Shown here one piece after another: positions 24,087 through 33,773 of a DNA stretch of 53,075 nucleotides (positions are counted from its first letter, which is position 1; each line of letters begins with the position of its first letter). The notes beneath the pieces are model-generated. The model was not told the DNA's origin, searched no databases, and saw only the letters and a program-made list of their open reading frames with translations. The DNA is from an uncultured Eubacterium sp. (GTDB lineage Bacteria; Bacillota; Clostridia; Oscillospirales; Acutalibacteraceae). Made by a program: the position numbers and the translations under genes. The DNA is taken from the NCBI GenBank assembly GCA_905234995.1, contig CAJOJV010000012.1, positions 1 through 53,075 on the forward strand. The letters run 5' to 3'.

Positions 24087-25148
24087 ATGATGAAAAAGAA
24101 GAAATTTACCTTTCATGTTGATTTAGATATGTTTAATCCGGCTTCGGAAAAGGATAAGGAATATCTGGTGCAAATGCGCCCGTCCTCAACCTTTTTTAAA
24201 GACGGCGTTAAGCGCTTTTGTAAAAACAAGGTTGCGCTTGTCAGCCTTATCGTAATCGTTGCCATCACGGTTATCAGCATCGTTGTGCCGTCGTTCTGGC
24301 CGTATTCTTATGAAAACCAGCTCGGCGTAACGGCGGGTGCTTCCGTTGATGCTTCGTATAATAATCTCAAGCCGTTTCAATACGGCGCAACGGAGCAGAA
24401 AATGATTGAAAACGGGGAAAAGGTGTTTCCCCACATTTTCGGCACGGACGCCGCAGGCAGAGATTATTTTATCAGAGTTATTTACGGCACCAGAGTTTCG
24501 CTTGCAGTCGGCTTCTTTGCCAGCATAATCGTGCTGCTTATAGGCACGCTGATCGGCTCAATATCGGGCTATTTCGGCGGCAAGGTGGATTTGATTATAA
24601 TGCGCTTTGTCGATATCATTTATTCTCTGCCCGATATGCTTATGGTTATCCTGCTTTCAACGGTGCTTAAGCTAACGCTCACCCCGAAAATTGAAGGCAC
24701 GGCGCTTGCGCGAATAGGTGCGAATATCATCAGCCTTTTCGTAGTTTTCGCCCTGCTTTATTGGGTTAGTATGTCAAGGCTTATCCGCGGCCAGATTCTC
24801 TCTCTCAGAGAGCAGGAATACGTGCTTTCCGCTCAGGTAACGGGCGCTAAGGGCAAGTGGATAATTATTAAACACCTTATTCCTAACTGCATCAGCGTTG
24901 TTATCATTTCCGCAGCGCTCCAGATTCCTTCCGCAATCTTCACGGAAAGCTATCTTTCCTTCCTCGGCCTCGGTGTTAATGCGCCTATGCCGTCACTCGG
25001 CTCGCTTGCATCTCAGGCGCTCAACGGCTTAACCAGCTATCCTTACAGATTGGTTATTCCCGCAATCGTTATTTCGTTAATCGTTTTAAGTCTTAATCTT
25101 TTCGGCGACGGTCTTCGCGATGCGTTCGACCCGAAGCTTAACAGTTAA
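24087..25148 (+). CDS. oppC: Oligopeptide ABC transporter permease
   Basis: 353 residues. The cytoplasmic N-terminal part (about 45 residues) is followed by one helix, a long extracytoplasmic loop with HIFGTDAAGRDYFIRVIYG, and five more helices with the EAA loop SLREQEYVLSAQVTGAKGKW and ESYLSFLGLGVNAPMPSLG. This is the normal OppC/DppC layout. Two ATGs stand side by side (24087 and 24090); GGAGT is 4 bases before the first and 7 before the second, so the second may be the true one. It pairs with OppB in the membrane and is energised by OppD/OppF. Confidence 0.93.
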   Translation: MMKKKKFTFHVDLDMFNPASEKDKEYLVQMRPSSTFFKDGVKRFCKNKVALVSLIVIVAITVISIVVPSFWPYSYENQLGVTAGASVDASYNNLKPFQYGATEQKMIENGEKVFPHIFGTDAAGRDYFIRVIYGTRVSLAVGFFASIIVLLIGTLIGSISGYFGGKVDLIIMRFVDIIYSLPDMLMVILLSTVLKLTLTPKIEGTALARIGANIISLFVVFALLYWVSMSRLIRGQILSLREQEYVLSAQVTGAKGKWIIIKHLIPNCISVVIISAALQIPSAIFTESYLSFLGLGVNAPMPSLGSLASQALNGLTSYPYRLVIPAIVISLIVLSLNLFGDGLRDAFDPKLNS

Positions 25149-25162
25149 GGAGGGCGGGATAT

Positions 25163-26182
25163 ATGGCACTTTTAGAAGTAAAAAACCTGCGAACCTCCTT
25201 CTTCACAGATGCGGGTGAGGTCAGGGCTGTTAACGACGTTTCCTTCTCTCTTGACAGGGGCAAGGTTCTCGGCATCGTTGGCGAATCGGGCTCGGGTAAA
25301 TCCGTAACCGCATATTCAGTTATGCAGATTCTGGCTGAAACCGGCAAAATTGTTGACGGTTCCATTAAGCTTGACGGGCAGGAGCTCGTCGGCGCGGGCG
25401 AAAAGGTTATGAAAACCGTCAGGGGAAATAAGATATCCATTATTTTCCAGGACCCTATGACCTCGCTTAACCCTACCTACACGGTCGGCAATCAGCTTAT
25501 GGAAGCAATTATGCTTCATACAAACAGAAACAGAAAAGAAGCTTATGACAGAGCTGTTGAAATGATCAGGCTTGTTAATATCAATGAGCCGGAAAAGAGA
25601 ATGAAGCAGTATCCGTTTGAGCTTTCGGGCGGTATGCGCCAGAGAGCAATGATTGCTATGGCGCTTGCGTGTGAGCCCGATATCCTTATCGCGGATGAGC
25701 CCACCACCGCGCTTGACGTAACAATTCAGGCGCAGATTCTTGAGCTTATGGGCGATCTGCAAAAAGAGCTCGGCATGGCAATTATAATGATTACTCACGA
25801 TTTGGGCGTTGTTGCTCAGATGTGTGATGAAATCATCGTTATGTATGCGGGCTCAATCTGTGAGCAGGGCACTGCTGATGAGATTTTCTACAACCCCTGC
25901 CACGAATACACAAAGGGTCTTCTCAATTCTATCCCGACCGCGGATACGGCGGGAAAGAAGCTCAATCCGATTACGGGCACGCCGATTGACCTTTTGAATA
26001 TGCCCAAGGGCTGTCCTTTTGCACCAAGATGCAAAAACGCAATGAAAATCTGCATTGATCATCCTGCAGAGCGTATGGTGATTAATGAAAACCACTCCGC
26101 AACCTGCTGGATGAATATTAAAAAGCAGCTTGACAGCGGCGAGCTTGTAATTGATGAGGAAGGTGGTGATTCGGATGAGTGA
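25163..26182 (+). CDS. oppD: Oligopeptide ABC transporter ATP-binding protein
   Basis: 339 residues. Walker [10 protein letters not shown]-loop [10 protein letters not shown], signature [12 protein letters not shown], Walker [13 protein letters not shown] and the switch His in ITHDLGVV are all present. The C-terminal Opp extension carries the Cys cluster [14 protein letters not shown], with a later Cys (SATCW), which in related transporters holds an iron-sulfur cluster. AAGGAGG precedes the ATG. Its end overlaps the start of oppF by 8 bases, suggesting coupled translation. Confidence 0.95.
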   Translation: MALLEVKNLRTSFFTDAGEVRAVNDVSFSLDRGKVLGIVGESGSGKSVTAYSVMQILAETGKIVDGSIKLDGQELVGAGEKVMKTVRGNKISIIFQDPMTSLNPTYTVGNQLMEAIMLHTNRNRKEAYDRAVEMIRLVNINEPEKRMKQYPFELSGGMRQRAMIAMALACEPDILIADEPTTALDVTIQAQILELMGDLQKELGMAIIMITHDLGVVAQMCDEIIVMYAGSICEQGTADEIFYNPCHEYTKGLLNSIPTADTAGKKLNPITGTPIDLLNMPKGCPFAPRCKNAMKICIDHPAERMVINENHSATCWMNIKKQLDSGELVIDEEGGDSDE

Positions 26183-27158
26183 TAACCATCCCCTTATTGA
26201 GGTCAAAAATTTAAAAGAGTATTTCAATGTTAACACGGGGCTCTTCCGTTCAAAGCCGTTAAAGGCTGTTGATGACGTTTCCTTTGCAATTAACAAGGGC
26301 GAAACGCTCGGCTTGGTTGGCGAATCGGGCTGCGGTAAAACCACCGTCGGCAGAACCATTCTTCATCTTTATAAGCCCACGGGCGGCGAGGTTTGGTATG
26401 ACGGAAAGCTCATCAAATCCCGCAGTGACATCAAGGAATTCAGGAAAAAAGCAACGATGGTTTTCCAGGACCCGTATTCATCTCTTAACCCGAGAATGAC
26501 GGTTTCCGATATCATCGGAGAGCCGCTTGACGTTCATAAGCTTTATTCCAATAAAAAGGAAAGGGAGGAAAAAATCCTCCAGTTTATGGATTACGTAGGT
26601 CTGAACAGTGAGCACGCTTCCCGTTATGCTCACGAATTTTCAGGCGGTCAGAGGCAGAGAATCGGCATTGCCCGTTCGCTTGCCGTTAACCCCGATTTCA
26701 TCGTTTGCGATGAGCCTGTTTCCGCGCTTGACGTTTCAATCCAGGCGCAGGTTATTAATATGTTTGATGATCTTCAGGAAAAGCTTGGGCTCACCTATCT
26801 CTTCATTGCTCACGATTTGCTTGTCGTTCGCCATATTTCGGACCGTATAGCAGTTATGTATCTCGGCCATATGGTTGAGCTTGCGGATGCCGATGAGATT
26901 TATAATCATCCGCTGCATCCTTATTCAAAATCCCTGCTTTCCGCGGTTCCCGTTCCGGATCCGAAGATTGCAAGGGCAAACAAGCGCATCGTGCTCACGG
27001 GCGATATTCCAAGCCCGCTTAATGCACCCTCAGGTTGCCCGTTCAGAACCCGCTGCCAGTATGCAACGGATGCCTGTGCGGAAAGTATGCCCGAATTCAA
27101 GGAAATTGAAAAGGGTCACTTCGTTGCCTGCCATAGGGTTGCAGAAATCAACGATTAG
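26175..27158 (+). CDS. oppF: Oligopeptide ABC transporter ATP-binding protein
   Basis: 327 residues from the ATG at 26175, which has AAGGTGGT upstream; an earlier ATG at 26151 lies inside oppD without a clear site. Walker [23 protein letters not shown], signature [12 protein letters not shown], Walker [13 protein letters not shown] and AHDLLVV are intact, with the C-terminal [14 protein letters not shown] cluster. N-terminal [20 protein letters not shown] is typical of OppF/DppF. It forms the heterodimeric ATPase with OppD. The promoter of oppA lies across its 3' end. Confidence 0.95.
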   Translation: MSDNHPLIEVKNLKEYFNVNTGLFRSKPLKAVDDVSFAINKGETLGLVGESGCGKTTVGRTILHLYKPTGGEVWYDGKLIKSRSDIKEFRKKATMVFQDPYSSLNPRMTVSDIIGEPLDVHKLYSNKKEREEKILQFMDYVGLNSEHASRYAHEFSGGQRQRIGIARSLAVNPDFIVCDEPVSALDVSIQAQVINMFDDLQEKLGLTYLFIAHDLLVVRHISDRIAVMYLGHMVELADADEIYNHPLHPYSKSLLSAVPVPDPKIARANKRIVLTGDIPSPLNAPSGCPFRTRCQYATDACAESMPEFKEIEKGHFVACHRVAEIND

Positions 27159-27167
27159 TGCTATAAT
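27139..27167 (+). promoter_or_regulatory. Separate sigma-A promoter of oppA
   Basis: TTGCAG (27139-27144, inside oppF), 17 bases, TATAAT (27162-27167). A GAAA-loop hairpin (GCACGG/CCGTGC, about 27189-27204) follows in the leader before AAAGGA and the ATG. A separate promoter fits the usual need for more binding protein than transporter. Confidence 0.7.
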
Positions 27168-27246
27168 ATGATTGAAACTATGTGAATCAGCACGGGAAAC
27201 CGTGCAAAAAAATAAATATTTATTTTTAAGAAAGGATTGATTCAAA

Positions 27247-29070
27247 ATGAAAACCAAAAAGATTATCGCTATCGTTTTGGCACTTGCTTTAGTTTTCAGC
27301 TTGGCAGCTTGCTCAAACGGCGGCGGTAACACAGGCGCTGATAAGTCATCAATTTCAGTATGTCTTGCAACAGAGCCTGACACCATTGACCCTGCTCTTA
27401 ACTCAGCAGTTGACGGCGCTACAATGCTTGCTCACCTGTTCTCAGGTCTTGCAAAGTGGCAGCAGGATGCAAACGGCAATCTTGAGATTGTTGCTGATGC
27501 AGCGCAGGAACTTGTTGAAGGTGTTGAGAATGAGGACGGAACCGTTACTTATACTTACACCCTCAGAGACGGCCTTGTTTGGTCTGACGGTCAGCCTGTT
27601 ACAGCTTCTGACTTCGTATTTGCATGGCAGAGAGCTGCTTCAACAGAGCTTGCTGCTGACTACGGTTATATGTTTGACGTAGTAGACGGTTATGCAGATA
27701 TCTGGGAAACCGATGCTGACGAAAACTATGTAAATCCCGATGCTCAGCTTAACGTTCAGGCTCCTGATGACAAGACTATCGTTGTTACTCTTACAAACGC
27801 AGTTAGCTACTGGAATGAGCTTCTTGCTTTCCCGACCTACTTCCCGGTACGCGAGGACGTAGTTGCTAACGAATCTTGGGCTACTGATCCTGCAACTTAT
27901 GTTTGCAACGGTATGTACACCATCGAGTCTTGGGATCATAACTCACTCATCACTCTTAAGAAGAACCCGAACCATCCGGATGCTGCTTCAGTAACGATGG
28001 AAACCATCAAGTTCTATCTTTCAGATGATGCTAACAACCAGCTTACAAACTTCAAGAACGGCGATTGGCTTCTTATTGACGACGTTCCTACGAACGAAAT
28101 CGCTAACCTGAAGACTGAATATCCTGATGAATTCTTCAATGTTGGCCAGATCGGTACATACTATGTATGCTGGAACATCAACGAGGAAATTCTTCCTGCA
28201 GGTTCAACCCTTACCGGCGTTGAGGCTGAAAATGCAAGAGCTGAAATCAGAAATGCTCTCGCTCTTCTTATCGACCGTAACTATATCGTTGATGAGATTG
28301 CACAGGGCGGCCAGATTCCTGCTTCTTCATTCGTTGCTATGGGCCTTACAGATGCTGACGGTTCTCAGTTCTATGAGAACACCGGCGTAAGCACTGAATT
28401 CACAGGCTACTTTGATACTTCTGCTGATGCTCTTGAGGCTAACTTCAACTCAGCTGTTGAAACCCTTAAGAAGTATTACACCTATGATGAGGCTACCGGC
28501 AAGTTCACAGATTTCCCGGCTATCACTTATCTCTACAACACTTCCGAAGGCCATCAGGCTATCGGCGAATACATCCAGTCCGCATTTGCTAATGTTGGTA
28601 TCAACATGAGCATGGAGAACCAGGAATGGGCTACCTTCCTTAATACACGTAAGGACGGCGATTACACAGTAGCTCGTAACGGTTGGCTTGCAGACTACAA
28701 TGATCCGATTTCCTTCCTTGATATGTGGACCACCAATTCAGGTAACAACGATATCCAGTATGGTAAGGGCGCTCATAAGGATGTTAAGGCTTATAGCTTA
28801 GACCTCACTTCTTTCGGCTATGATATTAAGGTTGAAAACGGCACATGGGCTGAAACCTATGATGTTCTTATTTCAACAATTAAGTCATGCACAGATAAGG
28901 ATGTTCGTTACAAGCTTATGCACGTTGCAGAGGATATGCTTATGTCAACCGGCGCTATTACGCCTATCTATTATTATACTGATCTTTATATGCTTGATTC
29001 TTCAGTTCAGGGCTTCTTCTCCAACCCGCTTGGATATAAGTACTTTATGTATTGCACATATGCTGACTAA
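27247..29070 (+). CDS. oppA: Oligopeptide-binding lipoprotein of the Opp transporter
   Basis: 607 residues. A lipoprotein signal peptide (MKTKKIIAIVLALALVFSLAAC, described in two parts: charged start, then lipobox LAAC) anchors it by Cys at about 22. The rest is the SBP family 5 fold: ATEPDTIDPALNS near the mature start, LRDGLVWSDGQPVTASDFVFAWQR (about 112-135 in overlapping segments) and GWLADYNDPISFLDMW in the third domain, as in OppA. It captures peptides outside the membrane and delivers them to OppBC. Codon use is strongly biased towards GCT, GTT and ACT compared with its neighbours, fitting high expression. Own promoter upstream, terminator at 29110. Confidence 0.93.
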   Translation: MKTKKIIAIVLALALVFSLAACSNGGGNTGADKSSISVCLATEPDTIDPALNSAVDGATMLAHLFSGLAKWQQDANGNLEIVADAAQELVEGVENEDGTVTYTYTLRDGLVWSDGQPVTASDFVFAWQRAASTELAADYGYMFDVVDGYADIWETDADENYVNPDAQLNVQAPDDKTIVVTLTNAVSYWNELLAFPTYFPVREDVVANESWATDPATYVCNGMYTIESWDHNSLITLKKNPNHPDAASVTMETIKFYLSDDANNQLTNFKNGDWLLIDDVPTNEIANLKTEYPDEFFNVGQIGTYYVCWNINEEILPAGSTLTGVEAENARAEIRNALALLIDRNYIVDEIAQGGQIPASSFVAMGLTDADGSQFYENTGVSTEFTGYFDTSADALEANFNSAVETLKKYYTYDEATGKFTDFPAITYLYNTSEGHQAIGEYIQSAFANVGINMSMENQEWATFLNTRKDGDYTVARNGWLADYNDPISFLDMWTTNSGNNDIQYGKGAHKDVKAYSLDLTSFGYDIKVENGTWAETYDVLISTIKSCTDKDVRYKLMHVAEDMLMSTGAITPIYYYTDLYMLDSSVQGFFSNPLGYKYFMYCTYAD

Positions 29071-29109
29071 TTTGAAGCTTATAAAATTATCTCAGTAAAA
29101 TAACATCGG

Positions 29110-29139
29110 CACCCGAGGGAAACCTCGGGTGTTTTTTTT
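29110..29139 (+). terminator. Terminator of oppA
   Basis: CACCCGAGG (29110-29118), GAAA loop, CCTCGGGTG (29123-29131), eight T. Confidence 0.93.
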
Positions 29140-29170
29140 GCATTGGCTCTCCGTTTTTTGCTCATAATTA

Positions 29171-29199
29171 TTGCAATTACCTCCGCATTATGATAAAAT
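29171..29199 (+). promoter_or_regulatory. Sigma-A promoter of the M28 peptidase gene
   Basis: TTGCAA (29171-29176), 17 bases, TAAAAT (29194-29199). Confidence 0.65.
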
Positions 29200-29231
29200 A
29201 TTTTTATAAATTTATTTAAGGGGTTTTGAAT

Positions 29232-30500
29232 ATGAAAATAGCACTTGAATATGCTTCCGAGGAAAAGTTTAACGTTAAGCGTCAAACTGAGTATGCGGTT
29301 AAGGGCATAACAAAAATCGTAAATAAAATCGGTCCCCGCAAGCCCGGCTCACCTGAGGAGCACCGCGCTCAGCAGTGGTTTGAAAAGGATATGAAGAATT
29401 ATTGCGAGGATACGAAGATTGAGGAATTCACGCTTCACCGTCAGGGCTTTATGGGCTTCATTCCGTTCACGGTTTGCTGTGGCGTTATCAGCGTTTTCCT
29501 CAACTGGTTTGTTAGCCCGATTGCAGCGTTTATTCTCTGCATTCTTGCTTTCATCCCGCTTGTATTTGAATTCTTGATGTATAAGCAGTTTGATGATTTT
29601 CTTTTCCCGAAGCAGACCTCGCATAATATGATTGCAACAAGAAAGCCGTCAGGCGAGGTTAAGAAAAGGTTTATAATGATTGGCCATTCCGATTCTCAGT
29701 TTGAGTGGCCTATCAACTATTTAATCGGCGGTCTGCAGGCAAAGCTTTTTGTTGAAATTCCCGCTGTTGTAGGTCTCGTTATTCAAACGATTTTCGCGCT
29801 CGTTTGCATCATCGTTGCGAAGGGCGGCGCTGCAAACACAATCACAAGCGCAAGATGGTTCTTCATCCTGTTCTTCGTGGTTTCAATCGTTTTCATTCCG
29901 TTTGAAATTTCCTTCATCTTCTTCCAGAGCTGGACGAAGTCCGTGCCCGGCGCTTCCGATAATCTTTCCGGCTGCTACGTTGGTATGGCAACGATTAAGG
30001 CGCTTGCAGAGGCAGGCATCCGCTTTGAAAACACAGAGGTTGTTATGATTTGCTCAGGCTCAGAGGAGGCAGGTCTTCGCGGCTCAAAGGCTTATTCAAA
30101 GGCACACGAGCAGGAGCTCAAGGATATACCGACTGTTGTTGTTGCGCTTGATACCTTCCGCGATCTTGAGGATATGGCGGTTTATGACCGCGACCTTTCA
30201 GGCACGCTTCAGCATCATAAGGGCGTTAAGGAGCTTGTTCACGACGCGTGCGCAAACTGCGGCTTTGACGTTTCTTATGAATCAATTTATATCGGCGGCT
30301 GTGACGCTGCTCCGTTCACTCAGCGCAAAATCCCCGCAACGGGCTTTGCAGCTATGAATCCTGATCCGCCGAGGTATTATCACACAAGGCTTGATAATGT
30401 TGAAAACCTTCGCCCTGAGGCTATTGAGGCAGGTATCGGCATTATGATTGAGGCTGCTTGTATGTTTGATAAGAGCGGCGCCGAGGGCGTAACAGACTAA
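29232..30500 (+). CDS. Membrane M28-family metallopeptidase with inserted helices
   Basis: 422 residues from the ATG at 29232 (AAGGGG upstream; a TTG two codons earlier is less likely). M28 zinc-site blocks are visible: MIGHSDSQF (first His and Asp), ASDNLSG (bridging Asp), SGSEEAGLRGS (catalytic Glu pair) and YYHTRLDN (last His). Unusually, hydrophobic helices interrupt the domain. Two lie before the first block (about residues 75-120) and two between the first and second blocks (about 175-240), so the protein sits in the membrane. Peptide or aminopeptidase activity is likely; the position after the Opp operon hints at peptide use, but it has its own promoter and terminator. Confidence 0.8.
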   Translation: MKIALEYASEEKFNVKRQTEYAVKGITKIVNKIGPRKPGSPEEHRAQQWFEKDMKNYCEDTKIEEFTLHRQGFMGFIPFTVCCGVISVFLNWFVSPIAAFILCILAFIPLVFEFLMYKQFDDFLFPKQTSHNMIATRKPSGEVKKRFIMIGHSDSQFEWPINYLIGGLQAKLFVEIPAVVGLVIQTIFALVCIIVAKGGAANTITSARWFFILFFVVSIVFIPFEISFIFFQSWTKSVPGASDNLSGCYVGMATIKALAEAGIRFENTEVVMICSGSEEAGLRGSKAYSKAHEQELKDIPTVVVALDTFRDLEDMAVYDRDLSGTLQHHKGVKELVHDACANCGFDVSYESIYIGGCDAAPFTQRKIPATGFAAMNPDPPRYYHTRLDNVENLRPEAIEAGIGIMIEAACMFDKSGAEGVTD

Positions 30501-30520
30501 AAGGGCAAAATGTAAATCTT

Positions 30521-30554
30521 AAAAATCCGTCGTTTATCGGCGGATTTTTCTTTT
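30521..30554 (+). terminator. Terminator of the M28 peptidase gene
   Basis: AAAAATCCGTCG, loop, CGGCGGATTTTT (30521-30549, one G-U pair) and further T. Confidence 0.8.
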
Positions 30555-30613
30555 ATTTTATACGGCTTTATGGTATAATATTTATTTAGTATAATAAGAA
30601 ATCAGGTTAAACT

Positions 30614-33202
30614 ATGAAATTGCTTGTTATTGACGGTAACAGTATCGTTAACCGTGCGTTTTACGGCATTAAGCTGCTCACAACCAAAAAGGGCGATTAC
30701 ACTAATGCGATTTACGGCTTTTTGAATATCCTCTTAAAGCTGCAGGATAACTGCGCGCCGGATGCGGTTGCAATCGCGTTTGACGTTCACGCGCCAACCT
30801 TCCGCCATAAGATGTATGATGAATATAAGGCAGGGCGCCACGCTATGCCTGAGGAGCTTCGCGCTCAGATGCCCGTGCTTAAAAATCTGCTTTCGCTTCT
30901 CGGTTATAAAACCGTTGAATGCGAGGGCTGGGAGGCAGACGATATTCTCGGCACTCTTGCCGCCTCCTGCCGCAAAAACGGCGATGAATGCTTTATCGCA
31001 ACGGGGGACAGGGATTCCCTTCAGCTTGCACACGATGGCGTTAAGGTGCTGCTTGCCCGCACAAAGATGGGACAGGCGGTGACGGATGTTTATGATGAAG
31101 CTGCCATTATGGAAGAGTATGGTATAACCCCTCAGGCGCTCATTCAGGTTAAGGCGCTGCAGGGCGATTCAAGCGATAATATTCCCGGCGTTGCGGGCGT
31201 GGGGCAAAAAACAGCTCTTGATTTGATTCAGCGCTTTGGCAGCCTTGATTATATTTACGAAAACCTTGATGAGATAGATATCAAAAAGGGCGTTCGCGAA
31301 AAGCTCAGCAATGATAAGGAGAAGGCTTATTTATCACTTGAGCTCGGCACAATCCGCACGGATGCGCCCGTTGATACCGCGCTTCAAAGCTATACGGTCA
31401 ATTGCGAAAGCAAGCAAAAAGCAGTTTCGGAATTCGTTCGCCTTGAGCTTTTCAGCCTTATTGATAAATTCAATCTCAATGCAAATGACGCGGTTGCCGT
31501 GCAGGAGGAAGAGCCTGCCGAATTAACCCTTGAAGAGGCTGAAAGCGCTCAGCAGCTTATGGCGCTTTTTGATACGGAGGTTTACGTTTATCCGAATATT
31601 ATCGAAAATGAAATCACGGATTTGTATTTTGCCTTCGGCGAAAGGGTGATTGCGGTTCGCTCCTATCAGCCGTTTTATAAGGATTTCGTTAAGGAATTCC
31701 TGCAAAGCAGCGTGATTAAATATACCTATAATTCAAAATATCTCCACCGCCTGGCGGCACAGCTCGGCGTAACCTGTTGGAACGTGCAGGGCGATTTAAT
31801 GCTTTCGGCATATCTCCTCAGCCCGTCGGACAGTAAGTATGATATTGAGCAGCTCTGTTTGGAATACGGCGTATCCCTGCCGGCTTATCAGAATGAGCTC
31901 GGCAGCGAGGATAAATGCGTTTCCTATGCCGCGGTGCTTGCGCCGCTGTTTGAAAAAACGAATGAAAAGCTCAAGGAGGCGGAGCAGCTTCGCCTGCTGT
32001 TTGATATAGAGCTTCCGCTTGCCCGCGTGCTTGCAAAAATGGAAGTTGAGGGCTTTGAGGTGGACAGGCAGGGCATAGAGAATTTCGGCACTAAGCTTTC
32101 CGCAAGAATTAAGGAGCTTACCGCAGAGATTTACAGCCTTGTGGGGCACGAGTTTAATATTAATTCCCCAAAGCAGCTCGGCGTCGTGCTCTTTGAGGAA
32201 ATGATGATTCCGACGAAAAAGAAAACCAAAAGCGGTTATTCAACAAAGGCGGAGGTGCTGGAGGAGCTTGCTCCCGATTATCCCATCGTTTCGCTCATTC
32301 TGGAATACCGCAGCCTTTCAAAGCTCAATTCAACCTATTGCGAGGGGCTCTTAAAGGTTATCGCGCCGGACGGCAGAATTCACACCTCGTTCAATCAGGT
32401 AGAAACCCGCACGGGCAGAATTTCCTCGCTTGAGCCGAATTTGCAGAATATCCCGATACGCACGGAGCTCGGCAGGGAAATGCGAAAATTTTTCGTTGCG
32501 GGCGAGGGCAAGCTGCTGATTGATGCGGATTACAGCCAGATTGAGCTGCGCGTGCTTGCCGATTTGGCAGACGATGAAGCGATGATTTCCGCCTTCAATA
32601 ATGGCGAGGATATTCACCGCACCACCGCGGCGCAGGTGTTCAATCTTCCTCCCGATATGGTAACGCCGCTGCTGCGTTCAAGGGCAAAGGCGGTTAATTT
32701 CGGCATCGTTTACGGCATCGGCGCCTTCAGCCTTGCAAAGGATATCGGAGTAACCAATAAAGAGGCAAAGGCTTATATTGACGGCTATTTGCAGCATTTT
32801 TCGGGCGTTGCCTCATATATGAATAAAATGATTGAAACGGCTAAGGATAAGGGCTATTCGGAAACCCTGTTCCACCGCCGCCGCTACCTGCCGGAGCTTG
32901 CCTCAAGCAATCATATGCTCCGCGCTTTCGGCGAGCGCGTGGCAAGAAATATGCCGATTCAGGGCACCGCTGCGGATATAATAAAAATCGCAATGGTCAG
33001 GGTTGATAACCGCCTTGAAGCGGAGAATATGCAGGCGCGCCTGATTCTTCAGGTGCACGATGAGCTCATCGTTGAAGCCCCTGAAAACGAAGCTGAAAGG
33101 GCACTGCAGATTGTAACCGAGGAAATGGAAAACGCCTGCAACATGAAAGTAAAGCTATTAGCCGATGGAAAGATAGCCAAGGACTGGTTTTCCGCACACT
33201 AA
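30614..33202 (+). CDS. polA: DNA polymerase I
   Basis: 862 residues. The 5'-3' exonuclease domain comes first (LLVIDGNSIVNRAFYG; EADDILGTLA; GDRDSLQL; GDSSDNIPGVAGVG). The middle domain lacks recognisable 3'-5' exonuclease acidic motifs, as in many Gram-positive PolA proteins, so proofreading is unlikely. The polymerase domain is complete: motif A DADYSQIELRVLA, motif B RSRAKAVNFGIVYG and motif C QVHDELIVE. It fills gaps and removes RNA primers. A possible promoter is TTTATG (30567-30572), 17 bases, TATAAT (30590-30595). The ribosome site is weak (CAGG). No terminator follows before rimI. Confidence 0.97.
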   Translation: MKLLVIDGNSIVNRAFYGIKLLTTKKGDYTNAIYGFLNILLKLQDNCAPDAVAIAFDVHAPTFRHKMYDEYKAGRHAMPEELRAQMPVLKNLLSLLGYKTVECEGWEADDILGTLAASCRKNGDECFIATGDRDSLQLAHDGVKVLLARTKMGQAVTDVYDEAAIMEEYGITPQALIQVKALQGDSSDNIPGVAGVGQKTALDLIQRFGSLDYIYENLDEIDIKKGVREKLSNDKEKAYLSLELGTIRTDAPVDTALQSYTVNCESKQKAVSEFVRLELFSLIDKFNLNANDAVAVQEEEPAELTLEEAESAQQLMALFDTEVYVYPNIIENEITDLYFAFGERVIAVRSYQPFYKDFVKEFLQSSVIKYTYNSKYLHRLAAQLGVTCWNVQGDLMLSAYLLSPSDSKYDIEQLCLEYGVSLPAYQNELGSEDKCVSYAAVLAPLFEKTNEKLKEAEQLRLLFDIELPLARVLAKMEVEGFEVDRQGIENFGTKLSARIKELTAEIYSLVGHEFNINSPKQLGVVLFEEMMIPTKKKTKSGYSTKAEVLEELAPDYPIVSLILEYRSLSKLNSTYCEGLLKVIAPDGRIHTSFNQVETRTGRISSLEPNLQNIPIRTELGREMRKFFVAGEGKLLIDADYSQIELRVLADLADDEAMISAFNNGEDIHRTTAAQVFNLPPDMVTPLLRSRAKAVNFGIVYGIGAFSLAKDIGVTNKEAKAYIDGYLQHFSGVASYMNKMIETAKDKGYSETLFHRRRYLPELASSNHMLRAFGERVARNMPIQGTAADIIKIAMVRVDNRLEAENMQARLILQVHDELIVEAPENEAERALQIVTEEMENACNMKVKLLADGKIAKDWFSAH

Positions 33203-33347
33203 ATCGGTTATTTTTCCGTTATGCTGCGTTATAGGCAAAATTCCACTCGGTCATTTACCGTGTGTAAACTCCCGTCGATAAAATTTTACCAAAGCCTTGC
33301 CTAACGAAAAAATCCCTCGATTTCAAATATATACACTACTAAACGCT

Positions 33348-33773
33348 ATGGAATATGTACTTGCTAAAAAAGAGAATATTGCGGATATTGCGGCGATTGA
33401 AGTGGCTTGCTTTTCAACCCCGTGGAATCCTCTCACCCTTGAGGCGGAGCTTGAAAACGATTGCTCCCACATTTTCACCGCCGTTGAAAACGGCAGGGCT
33501 GTGGGCTACGTGCTGCTCTATATCGTTGCGGGCGAGGCGGATATAGTCCGCGTTGCCGTGCTGCCCGAATACAGGCGGCAGGGCGTGGCGCGCTCACTTT
33601 TAAACCGCGCCTTTGAAAAAACGGAGGGCGCGGTTTTTCTTGACGTGCGTGAAAGCAACGCTCCCGCGATTGAGCTTTATAAATCCCTCGGCTTTGAGGA
33701 TACGGGCGTTCGCAAAAACTATTATTCAAACCCAACCGAAAATGCGGTTTTAATGAAAAGGGAAAGCAAATGA
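33348..33773 (+). CDS. rimI: Ribosomal protein S18-alanine N-acetyltransferase
   Basis: About 141 residues from the ATG at 33348 (MEYVLAKKENIADIA). GNAT fold with acetyl-CoA loop VLPEYRRQGVARSLL and the C-terminal NAPAIELYKSLGFEDTGVRKNYY typical of RimI. The start is uncertain: neither this ATG nor a TTG at 33297 has a clear ribosome site. It overlaps tsaD by ATGA (33770-33773), the widespread rimI-tsaD neighbourhood; tsaB and tsaE, often in the same operon, are not in the window. The 145 bases between polA and this gene show no other feature. Confidence 0.85.
   Translation: MEYVLAKKENIADIAAIEVACFSTPWNPLTLEAELENDCSHIFTAVENGRAVGYVLLYIVAGEADIVRVAVLPEYRRQGVARSLLNRAFEKTEGAVFLDVRESNAPAIELYKSLGFEDTGVRKNYYSNPTENAVLMKRESK

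Noticed and set aside
27189-27210. Terminator between oppF and oppA
   Set aside because: The GAAA-loop hairpin is followed by A rather than T on the plus strand; it is more likely a leader or stabilising structure.
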